Of a DNA stretch of 11,886 nt, positions 1-5,858 are shown piece by piece. Location of the stretch: contig QKAI01000285.1 of NCBI GenBank assembly GCA_003246505.1, forward strand, positions 1-11,886. Direction: 5' to 3'. Origin of the DNA: Spirochaetaceae bacterium (GTDB lineage: Bacteria; Spirochaetota; Spirochaetia; DSM-2461). Below the pieces are notes generated by a model that did no database searches, was not told the origin of the DNA, and saw only the letters and a program-made list of their open reading frames with translations. Made by a program: the position numbers and the translations under genes. How positions within the stretch are numbered: the first letter of the stretch is position 1; each line of letters starts with the position of its first letter.

Positions 1-1
1 G

Positions 2-2005
2 TGGGCCGAGGTCTGCCGGGAGACGGGGGTCCTCTGGGGAATGGACGGGGAGCACCTGGAGAAGCTCCATCTGCCCCCCCGGGAGAACAACCGCTGGGAG
101 AGGGCCTTCGACCGGCTCCTGGACGGCATGGTGTACAGCTCCCCCGATGAGAAGGAGAACCTTCCCTACGTCTTTCCCGACGAGAGCCGCAACGTCTCCC
201 TGGGCAGGCTGATCTTCGTCGTCCGGTCCCTTTACGAGGATTTCTTCCCCCTCACCGGGCAGCGCATGCCCCTGGAGAACTGGATACCCCGGCTGGAGCA
301 GCTGATGGAGAAGTACCTCCACGTCCGTCCCGATAACGAGGGGGACGGACGGGACCGGGAACGGATCAAGGCGGTATTCCGGAACATCAACAACCTCATG
401 GAGGGGCTGGACTATCTGGACATCCTCTCCGATCCCTCCGTACCCTGGACGGTCTGCCGCTCCCTGGTCCAGGAGCTGATAGAGAAAACCGCCCTGCGCA
501 AGGGGGGCTATCTGACCCGGGGCATCAGCTGCTCCTCCCTCAAGCCCCTCAGGGCGGTTCCCTTCCGGGTGATCATCCTCCTGGGGATGGACAACGGGGT
601 ATTTCCCGGAAGGGAGGAGGAGTACAGCTTTGATCTGACCGAGCTGGCCCGTCCGGCGGTGGACCTCTCCCGCCGGGCGAGCGACCGCTTCTCCTTCCTG
701 GAGGCCCTTCTTTCGGCGCGGGAAAAATTCTGGGTCTTCTACAGGGGACGGAGCGATGTCTCCGGCGAAGTCCAGCACCCCTCCCCGGTCATAACCGAAC
801 TGGAGGAGATGATCCGGCGTCACTGGCCGGAATTCGCCTCCTCCCTCTACGTGCAGGAAGCCCTCCAGCCCTTCGACGCCTCCTATTTCAACGGGACCAG
901 GCGGATCCCCTCCTACGACCGGGTCGCCTACGGGCAGGCCCTCGCCCTGGGGGGAAAGAGAGCCGCGGCGGGGGCCCCGCAGCGTCGCCTTGCCCTGGGG
1001 CAGAGGGAAACCCCGGAGGAGATCTCCCTGAACGATCTGATTCAGTTCTACCGCAATCCCCTCCAGGTCTACGGAAGAAAATCCCTGCGCCTCTTCCCTA
1101 AGAGGGAGGAAGAGGAGGACCGGGACCTGTTCGACCCGGTGGAGCCGGCCCTCTTTGAGGATACCCGCTTTTTTGAGGAACTGATCTCCCTCTGGTGCGA
1201 AAAAGGCCCCTTGGATCCGGCAAGCCTGGAATCCCGGGCTAAGGCCTGGTGGAGCCGGTGCGTCCGGGAGGGGCGCCTTTCCGGGAACCACTGGGAAGGC
1301 TCCCCCTTCTCCCAGCTTCTGGAAAGGGGGGAAAATCTTCTCTCCCGGCTCAACGGATCGGACCGGTCCCTCTGGGAAGGCAGCCATGGACGGGAGAGGA
1401 TCTTCGAACCCTCCGCCTGGGGGGCGGGGGGGAGCGATACGGTCTATCTGGAGAGCCCCCTGGTGGAAACCGCCTTCGGCAGGGTCAGGCTGACCGGAAG
1501 CGCGGGATCCCTCTACGGAGAGGAGATTCTCAGCTCCGCCTCCTTTCTGTTCGGTGAGAAGCCCAGGACAAAGGATCTCTTCGGCCCTTTCCTGGGGCAC
1601 CTCGTACTGGCATTGAAGGGAGGGGAGGCCTACTACGGCCGGCAGATCCTTCTGGCCGGGGACCGGGGGGCCCGGCTGGCCGGTTGGACTTCCCGGTCAG
1701 GCCAGAGGGGGGAGCACTTCCATCCCGTACCGGATCCGGAAAAGACCCTGGCCCTGCTGGCCGAGCTTTATATGGAGAATCTTTCCGATCCCTTCCCCTT
1801 TTACCCCTCCCTGCTGGAGGGGGCGAAGGATCCGGCGGAACTGCCCGGGCAATGGCCCTCCCTGTGGAGGAACGCCCTGTCCGGCGATTGGGGAGGTTAC
1901 GACATCAAATCCTGTCCCTACCGGGAGATGCTTCTTCCCGATCCCCCCGAATGGGACAGGCGGATGGACCGGCTGCTAACGGGAATTCTTCCCTATATCC
2001 TTTAG
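2..2005 (+). CDS. recC: RecC, gamma subunit of exodeoxyribonuclease V (C-terminal part, 5'-truncated)
   Basis: RecC is the Chi-scanning, strand-separating subunit of the RecBCD helicase-nuclease, which processes double-strand breaks in the cytoplasm. The frame is open from base 2, with no start in view, and ends at a TAG at 2003-2005, giving 667 visible residues; E. coli RecC has about 1120. Reading starts inside a segment ending VLWGMD, which matches the 'R/W-G-I/M-D' stretch of RecC. Further on are a 'SSLKPLRAVPF' then 'LLGMDNGVFP' block (about residues 178-202), the family's inactive-helicase signature, and 'ISLNDLIQFYRNP' (about 355), the entry to the C-terminal domain that is an inactive nuclease fold in RecC. 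No premature stop is seen. The ATG at 41 is internal and not a start. Downstream is a terminator and then genes on the other strand, so recB and recD cannot follow in the usual recC-recB-recD order here. Confidence 0.9.
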   Translation, partial: WAEVCRETGVLWGMDGEHLEKLHLPPRENNRWERAFDRLLDGMVYSSPDEKENLPYVFPDESRNVSLGRLIFVVRSLYEDFFPLTGQRMPLENWIPRLEQLMEKYLHVRPDNEGDGRDRERIKAVFRNINNLMEGLDYLDILSDPSVPWTVCRSLVQELIEKTALRKGGYLTRGISCSSLKPLRAVPFRVIILLGMDNGVFPGREEEYSFDLTELARPAVDLSRRASDRFSFLEALLSAREKFWVFYRGRSDVSGEVQHPSPVITELEEMIRRHWPEFASSLYVQEALQPFDASYFNGTRRIPSYDRVAYGQALALGGKRAAAGAPQRRLALGQRETPEEISLNDLIQFYRNPLQVYGRKSLRLFPKREEEEDRDLFDPVEPALFEDTRFFEELISLWCEKGPLDPASLESRAKAWWSRCVREGRLSGNHWEGSPFSQLLERGENLLSRLNGSDRSLWEGSHGRERIFEPSAWGAGGSDTVYLESPLVETAFGRVRLTGSAGSLYGEEILSSASFLFGEKPRTKDLFGPFLGHLVLALKGGEAYYGRQILLAGDRGARLAGWTSRSGQRGEHFHPVPDPEKTLALLAELYMENLSDPFPFYPSLLEGAKDPAELPGQWPSLWRNALSGDWGGYDIKSCPYREMLLPDPPEWDRRMDRLLTGILPYIL

Positions 2006-2065
2006 AAGAAGCCTTTTCCTTTTAAAAGTCTCTGAATTGGTGTATATTTATAGGGCCTGCCCGAA

Positions 2066-2141
2066 CCGGATTCATGTTGTCCGGGGTTACGGGTAATCCC
2101 CCCCTCTCTGCCCTAGTCTGGAAAATCCCGTTTTTCAGACT
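2066..2141 (+). other. Hairpin-rich segment of the recC-gpsA intergenic region
   Basis: Three inverted repeats lie close together. CCGGA (2066-2070) pairs with TCCGG (2080-2084). GGGGTTA (2083-2089) pairs with TAATCCC (2094-2100) around a CGGG loop, with one G-U pair; it shares two bases with the first hairpin, so the two compete. AGTCTGGAAAA (2115-2125) pairs with TTTTTCAGACT (2131-2141), 11 pairs including one G-U, around a 5-base loop. The last has no T-run after it on the plus strand, so it is not a standard intrinsic terminator. I see no open frame of useful length here. It could be the structured 3' end of the recC message or part of a small RNA ending at the terminator at 2279. The structure is seen in the sequence; any function is inference. 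Confidence 0.45.
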
Positions 2142-2202
2142 GATAAATCACAATTACCAGTCTGATAAATCGCATTCCCTAGTCTGAGAAATGGTTTTTC
2201 CC
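2115..2202. repeat. Four tandem direct repeats with exact 22-bp period
   Basis: Near-copies of AGTCTGATAAATC start at 2115, 2137, 2159 and 2181, each exactly 22 bp after the last. Against that 13-base core the four copies match at 11, 12, 13 and 11 positions; the remaining 9 bases of each unit are much less alike. The second copy has AGACTG where the others have AGTCTG, so CAGACTG (2136-2142) and CAGTCTG (2158-2164) also form an inverted repeat. Phase and core are lost before 2115 and after 2202. The spacing is about two helical turns, as in arrays of protein-binding sites or iterons; a decayed minisatellite is the main alternative. It lies between convergent genes, so it is not an obvious promoter operator. 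Confidence 0.7.
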
Positions 2203-2240
2203 CGTAATGGAATACACGAAAGGAGTGTTACCTTTAAAGT

Positions 2241-2279
2241 AAAAGAGCCTTAAGTTTACCATAAACTCAAGGCTCTTTT
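2241..2279. terminator. Bidirectional intrinsic terminator between recC and gpsA
   Basis: AAAAGAGCCTT (2241-2251) pairs with AAGGCTCTTTT (2269-2279). Inside it, AGTTTA (2253-2258) pairs with TAAACT (2262-2267), with one A/C mismatch and a CCA loop. The stem is therefore 17 pairs with one mismatch, GC-rich in the middle, with A-runs on one side and T-runs on the other (TTTTCTTTT on the plus strand, TTTTACTTT on the minus strand). It can end transcription of recC from the left and of the lipoprotein-gpsA unit from the right. From 2280 to the gpsA stop codon I see nothing more. Confidence 0.9.
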
Positions 2280-2321
2280 CTTTTCCCTCCTTGCCCCTAG
2301 AAACAGGGATATGCCGTGGGT

Positions 2322-3365
2322 CTAGAAGGTGAAAAGGGTCTTCATAATGTCCTGATCCGCTTCCTTGTTCAGGATGCGGTAGACATTGGAGATCAGGGGG
2401 AGCTTCAGGTTATGCTTCTGAATCAGATCATGGGCGTAACGGGCGGCGAAAACCCCCTCCGGGAGGTAGGGGATGTCCTGGATATGGGAGATCAGGTCCC
2501 CCATGTCCCGGTATTTTCCTATGATGTTCTTGAGGATGATCTCCCGGCCGAACCGGCGGTTCCTTCCGTAAACGGACCGGCAGGTCACGTCCAGATCCCC
2601 CACGCCCGCTATGGAGGTAAAGGTTTCCGGGTGGGTCGAGCCCAGGGCCTTTCCCAGGGTCTGGATTTCGTTCAGCCCCGCGGCGAAGAGGAGGGATTCG
2701 GTGTTGTCCCCCACGTACTGGACATCCTGTTCCTTCATGGCGTCCAGAATCCCGAAGGCGATGGCCACCACGTTCTTGATGGCCGCGCAGGTCTGCACGC
2801 CCACCACGTCCAGGGAGGAGTAGATCTTTATGGTCTCGCTAGCCAGAAGCTCCCGGAAGAGGATGGAATTCCCCGGGTTCAGGGAGGCGGAGATAAGGCC
2901 GGTGATCTTGCCCCGGCCCACTTCCTCCGCATGGCTGGGACCGGAGATGTAGACCAGGTTCCCCTTGTAACTGCCGGGGAGGTAGTTCTCCAGGGCGTCG
3001 ATGATCAGCTGGGGGCCGTTCTTACCGGGAAGGAAGCCCTTGGCTATGGTGGCGATCTTCACCTCCCCCTCCAGAATGGCAGGGTAGGTCAGAAGCTGCT
3101 TCATGGTGTTGACCGTGAAAAGGGAGGGGGTGGCCAGTATCATGTAGCCCGCCCCTTCCATGGTTTTCTCAAGGCCTGTGAAGGCGGTGACATTCTCCGG
3201 CAGAGTCACCCCGGGGAGGAACACCTCGTTCGTTCTCTCCTTATTGATCTGGCCGGCGGCCTTTTCGTCGAAACTCCAGAGGGAAACCTCATGTCCCTTT
3301 TTCCCCAGCACGGCGGCCAGGGCGGTTCCGAAGGCGCCCGCTCCTATGATTGCTACTTTTTCCAT
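2322..3365 (-). CDS. gpsA: NAD(P)+-dependent glycerol-3-phosphate dehydrogenase
   Basis: The enzyme reduces dihydroxyacetone phosphate to sn-glycerol 3-phosphate in the cytoplasm, supplying the backbone for membrane phospholipids. The 347-residue length is normal for GpsA. The N-terminus carries the Rossmann dinucleotide motif IGAGAFGTALA (7-17). ATPS follows at 78-81, then AKGF (108-111), GPSHAEEV (142-149), the catalytic-lysine segment AAIKNV with Lys197, and AGVGDLDVTCRS (253-264) followed by GRNRRFG. The ATG at 3365 follows AGGAG at 3377-3373 with a 7-base spacer. That site overlaps the TAG stop of the upstream lipoprotein gene (TAGGAG), and only 10 bases separate the two genes, so translational coupling is likely. 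Transcription should end at the terminator at 2241-2279. In DNTES (220-224) the glutamate takes a place that is often lysine or arginine in other GpsA proteins, a minor variation. Confidence 0.96.
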   Translation of the reverse strand: MEKVAIIGAGAFGTALAAVLGKKGHEVSLWSFDEKAAGQINKERTNEVFLPGVTLPENVTAFTGLEKTMEGAGYMILATPSLFTVNTMKQLLTYPAILEGEVKIATIAKGFLPGKNGPQLIIDALENYLPGSYKGNLVYISGPSHAEEVGRGKITGLISASLNPGNSILFRELLASETIKIYSSLDVVGVQTCAAIKNVVAIAFGILDAMKEQDVQYVGDNTESLLFAAGLNEIQTLGKALGSTHPETFTSIAGVGDLDVTCRSVYGRNRRFGREIILKNIIGKYRDMGDLISHIQDIPYLPEGVFAARYAHDLIQKHNLKLPLISNVYRILNKEADQDIMKTLFTF

Positions 3366-3375
3366 GGCGACACTC

Positions 3376-4068
3376 CTATTTATAAGTTACCGAATAGGAC
3401 AGGGGCTTGTCCAGCATGAGCATGCGGATGATCGGCACCCGGTAGGTCACGGTCCTGCCGGAGATCTCTCCCCCCACCTGGGAGACGATGCTCCCCGGGA
3501 CGGTAACCGTAAATACCAGGGTGGACCCATCCAGGGCTTTCTCCGCCTCCTCCAGGGAGGACGCGTATCCCTCGAAGGGGTAGATCACCATTTCCCGGTA
3601 CTCCTCCTCGGTCAGGCCGATGCTCCCCGATGGGCCGAGCATGGAGACGGTGGGGTCGGAGAAGATGGGCACCAGCACGGACATCTGCTCCCAGTTCTCC
3701 CGGGTGAAGGTAATCCGCAGGGTGGTTTCGCTCCCCCTCTTGTCGATGACGAAAATCGTCTGTTCCTCCCCGTTTTCCAGGGCGACCATCTTCTCGAAAT
3801 CGTCAAAGGCGATTTTCCCGGAATAACGGTATTTCTCCTTGACCACCGAGTGGGAGGTGATGCCCCTGTTCTCATCGAGGCCCTTGTTCGTATCGGCCAG
3901 CAGCATATCCTCGTCCACCAGGTCGAAGAAGAAGTCCCCGAAGAAGGGGGCCAGGGTAAAGGACATGTCCATGGTTCCCGTTCCGTTTCCGTCGAGATTC
4001 AAAGAGCCCTTAACGGAGCAGGCGGTCAGCAATCCGGCCATAATCAGAAGGGGTATAGTTTTTTTCAA
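3376..4068 (-). CDS. Lipoprotein of unknown function (weak LppM/DUF3153-like resemblance)
   Basis: I do not recognise a specific family. From the TTG at 4068 the protein has 230 residues and starts MKKTIPLLIMAGLLTAC, a textbook lipoprotein signal with lipobox LTAC and acylated Cys17. The mature part opens with a Gly/Asp-rich beta-like stretch (SLNLDGNGTGTMDMSF) and ends with GGEISGRTVTYRVP and a hydrophobic strand. This layout recalls LppM/DUF3153-type lipoproteins, but only loosely. I prefer TTG because AGGAG lies at 4083-4079, 10 bases upstream. An in-frame ATG at 4089 adds seven residues but has only a distant, poor GGGAGC. It is the first gene of a unit with gpsA, whose ribosome binding site overlaps its stop. 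It probably sits in the envelope; whether it has a role in lipid metabolism with GpsA is unknown. Confidence 0.75.
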   Translation of the reverse strand: MKKTIPLLIMAGLLTACSVKGSLNLDGNGTGTMDMSFTLAPFFGDFFFDLVDEDMLLADTNKGLDENRGITSHSVVKEKYRYSGKIAFDDFEKMVALENGEEQTIFVIDKRGSETTLRITFTRENWEQMSVLVPIFSDPTVSMLGPSGSIGLTEEEYREMVIYPFEGYASSLEEAEKALDGSTLVFTVTVPGSIVSQVGGEISGRTVTYRVPIIRMLMLDKPLSYSVTYK

Positions 4069-4113
4069 AGGCGATAAGCTCCTCGTCATTGGTTACAAAA
4101 TTTTCTGCTCCCT

Positions 4114-4142
4114 AGGATAGTCCAAAATCGGTCCTCTTTCTA
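4114..4142 (-). promoter_or_regulatory. Weak sigma-70-like promoter for the lipoprotein-gpsA unit
   Basis: On the minus strand TAGAAA (4142-4137) and TATCCT (4119-4114) are 17 bases apart, each matching 4 of 6 consensus bases. The start would fall near 4107, about 39 bases before the preferred TTG. The match is modest and could be chance. Confidence 0.3.
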
Positions 4143-4156
4143 GCTTTAGGTCCGAT
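4127..4156. repeat. Imperfect inverted repeat between divergent promoters
   Basis: ATCGGTCC (4127-4134) faces GGTCCGAT (4149-4156) with 7 of 8 positions pairing and a 14-base gap. It lies just upstream of the predicted rnz promoter and overlaps the weak promoter of the opposite unit. It could be an operator or chance; no regulator is suggested by the sequence. Confidence 0.25.
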
Positions 4157-4172
4157 GATCAGGGGAAATCGC

Positions 4173-4201
4173 TGGAAAATCACCACGAAATTTGTTATCA
4201 T
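4173..4201 (+). promoter_or_regulatory. Promoter of the rnz operon, predicting a leaderless mRNA
   Basis: TGGAAA (4173-4178, 4/6 to consensus) and TATCAT (4196-4201, 5/6) are 17 bases apart, and TG at 4193-4194 completes an extended -10. Transcription would be expected to start 7-9 bases after the -10. The first purine in that range is A4210, the A of the rnz ATG. No purine-rich ribosome binding site lies before that ATG; the preceding bases are AGCTCCCT. Confidence 0.55.
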
Positions 4202-4209
4202 AGCTCCCT

Positions 4210-5142
4210 ATGGAAACGTTTATACTGGGAAGCGGAGGAATGATGCCCCTCCCGGGCCGTCATCTGACTTCCGTCCTGCTGCGCCGGGAGGGGGATCTCT
4301 TTCTCTTTGACTGCGGCGAAGCGACGCAGGTCTCGCTGAAAAAACTGAATCTTAAGTGGAAGAAAATCTCCACCATCTTCATTTCCCATACCCATGCGGA
4401 CCATGTCACCGGTCTGCCCGGCCTCCTCATGCTCTCCTCCCAGGTGGAGAGGGAGGAGCCCCTGACCATCATCGGCCCTCCCCGCATCGCCGAGTATGTG
4501 GAGGTGAACCGCCGGGTTCTGGAAATGTATATCAATTATGAAATCCGGGTCCAGGAGATCGAGAATCCCCTGGAAGACCAGATCGTCTTCGAAGGGGAGG
4601 GGTTCCGGGTCAGGAGCTTTCCCCTGCGCCACTCCCGGGTCTGCGTGGGCTATACCCTGGAGGAGGAGTCCCGGCCGGGGGTCTTCTTCCCGGAAAAGGC
4701 GAAGGAGGCCGGCGTCCCCGTGGGGCCCCTCTGGTCCCGCCTGCAGCGGGGGGAGACGGTGACCCTGGAGGGGGGCCGACAGGTAGAGCCCGCGGAGGTG
4801 ATGGGCGATGCCAGGAGGGGACGGAAGTTCTCCTTCATCACCGATACGAGCTACCACGAATCCATCCCCCCCTTCGTCTCCGGTTCGGATCTTCTCATCT
4901 GCGAGGCCATGTTCGACTCCACCCTGGCCGATTCGGCCCGGGAGAAGCGGCACCTGACCGCGGAACAGGCCGGGCGCATCGCCCGGGAGGCGGGGGGCGT
5001 CAAAAAGATGGGGCTCATCCACTTCAGCCCCCGTTACGCCAACAAGGAGCTCTCCCTCATCCGGGATGAGGCGGTCCGGGAGTTTCCCGAATCCTTTCTC
5101 TGCCGCGACCAGATGGATATTCCCATCCCCTTCGACGAGTGA
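4210..5142 (+). CDS. rnz: Ribonuclease Z (tRNA 3'-processing endonuclease)
   Basis: RNase Z is a zinc metallo-beta-lactamase-fold enzyme of the cytoplasm that cuts the 3' trailer from tRNA precursors. The 310 residues match the short, dimeric bacterial form. The N-terminus METFILGSGG followed by FDCGEATQ (33-40) is the family pattern. The metal ligands are visible: SHTHADH (59-65; His60, His62, Asp64, His65), His141 in RHSR, Asp212 in ITDTS, and His271 in IHFSPRY. His248 in RHLTAEQA is the conserved histidine near the active site. The region between about 155 and 195 would hold the tRNA-binding flexible arm. The ATG at 4210 is supported by homology although it has no ribosome binding site, consistent with a leaderless message. 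It is the first gene of an operon with the ABC transporter genes; its TGA overlaps the next ATG. Confidence 0.9.
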   Translation: METFILGSGGMMPLPGRHLTSVLLRREGDLFLFDCGEATQVSLKKLNLKWKKISTIFISHTHADHVTGLPGLLMLSSQVEREEPLTIIGPPRIAEYVEVNRRVLEMYINYEIRVQEIENPLEDQIVFEGEGFRVRSFPLRHSRVCVGYTLEEESRPGVFFPEKAKEAGVPVGPLWSRLQRGETVTLEGGRQVEPAEVMGDARRGRKFSFITDTSYHESIPPFVSGSDLLICEAMFDSTLADSAREKRHLTAEQAGRIAREAGGVKKMGLIHFSPRYANKELSLIRDEAVREFPESFLCRDQMDIPIPFDE

Positions 5143-5858
5143 TGTCCCTGATTCTGGAGGGGGTGGAGAAACGGTACGCCTCCCATACCGCCCTGGACGG
5201 GATCAGCCTGACCCTCAGGCCCGGGGAAATTTCCGGCCTCCTGGGGCCGAACGGGGCGGGAAAGAGCACCCTCCTCAAAATTCTGGCGGCCTACTTCTAT
5301 CCCACGGCGGGACGGGTCAGCTGGCGGGGCATCGATCCCCGGGAGGATCCCGCCGCCTACCGCCGACTTGTGGGATACCTGCCCGAGGGATCCCCCCTTC
5401 CGGGACGTAGCACCGCCCGGGACCTTCTGACCCGGGCCTGGAGGGACTATCGCCGGACCGAGCCGGGACCGGGGGAGATCGAATCCCTTCTGGACCGTTA
5501 CGGCATCGGGGAAGGGGAGAGGGATAAGCCCGTGAAGACCCTTTCCCGGGGATACAACCAGAGAACCGGCCTGGCCCTGGCCGAGGCGGGGGATCCCTCT
5601 CTTCTGCTGCTGGACGAACCCTTCTCCGGTCTGGACCCCTCCCGGGTCCGGAGCCTGAGGGAGACCCTGAGAGCGGGCAGGGAGAACCGGGCGATCCTCT
5701 TCTCCTCCCATATCCTCCAGGAGGTCTACGCCCTGTGCGACCGGATCCTCATCATGGGAAAGGGGCGAATCCTGGGGGATGTGAAGAGGGCTGATTTTTC
5801 CGGCTGGGAGGGACTGGACGACTATTACAGTTCCCTGACGGGGAGGGGGGATGAGTAA
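5142..5858 (+). CDS. ABC transporter ATP-binding protein, GldA/drug-exporter type
   Basis: This is the cytoplasmic ATPase that drives the membrane protein encoded next. The 238 residues form a single nucleotide-binding domain: Walker A GPNGAGKST (35-43), a Q-loop of the form VGYLPEG (77-83) in which the usual Gln is Pro/Glu as in GldA-like exporters, signature LSRGYNQR (134-141), Walker B LLLLDEP (154-160), D-loop SGLDPS and H-loop His190 in FSSHILQE. All catalytic residues are present. I place the start at ATG 5142, which shares one base with the rnz stop (TGATG). A GTG at 5139 would add one residue. There is no clear ribosome binding site, so translation probably relies on termination of rnz. 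The 3' end overlaps the permease gene by 8 bases. The C-terminus is short and has no extra domain. The substrate cannot be told from the sequence. Confidence 0.92.
   Translation: MSLILEGVEKRYASHTALDGISLTLRPGEISGLLGPNGAGKSTLLKILAAYFYPTAGRVSWRGIDPREDPAAYRRLVGYLPEGSPLPGRSTARDLLTRAWRDYRRTEPGPGEIESLLDRYGIGEGERDKPVKTLSRGYNQRTGLALAEAGDPSLLLLDEPFSGLDPSRVRSLRETLRAGRENRAILFSSHILQEVYALCDRILIMGKGRILGDVKRADFSGWEGLDDYYSSLTGRGDE

Noticed and set aside
2115..2141. Intrinsic terminator formed by the first two repeat units
   Set aside because: The hairpin is good, but it is followed by GATAAATCAC on the plus strand and a purine-rich run on the minus strand, with no T-tract; the true terminator is at 2241-2279.
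2115..2202. CRISPR array
   Set aside because: The period is only 22 bp with a 13-base core, leaving 9-base spacers, far too short for repeat-spacer units; no cas genes are in view.
2316..3419. 367-codon plus-strand frame opposite gpsA
   Set aside because: Composition is that of an antisense shadow (Gly/His/Val/Gln-rich); gpsA on the other strand is unmistakable.
3160..4077. 305-codon plus-strand frame opposite the lipoprotein gene
   Set aside because: There is no recognisable motif and the composition is biased. The minus-strand frame has a lipoprotein signal and ribosome-site coupling to gpsA.
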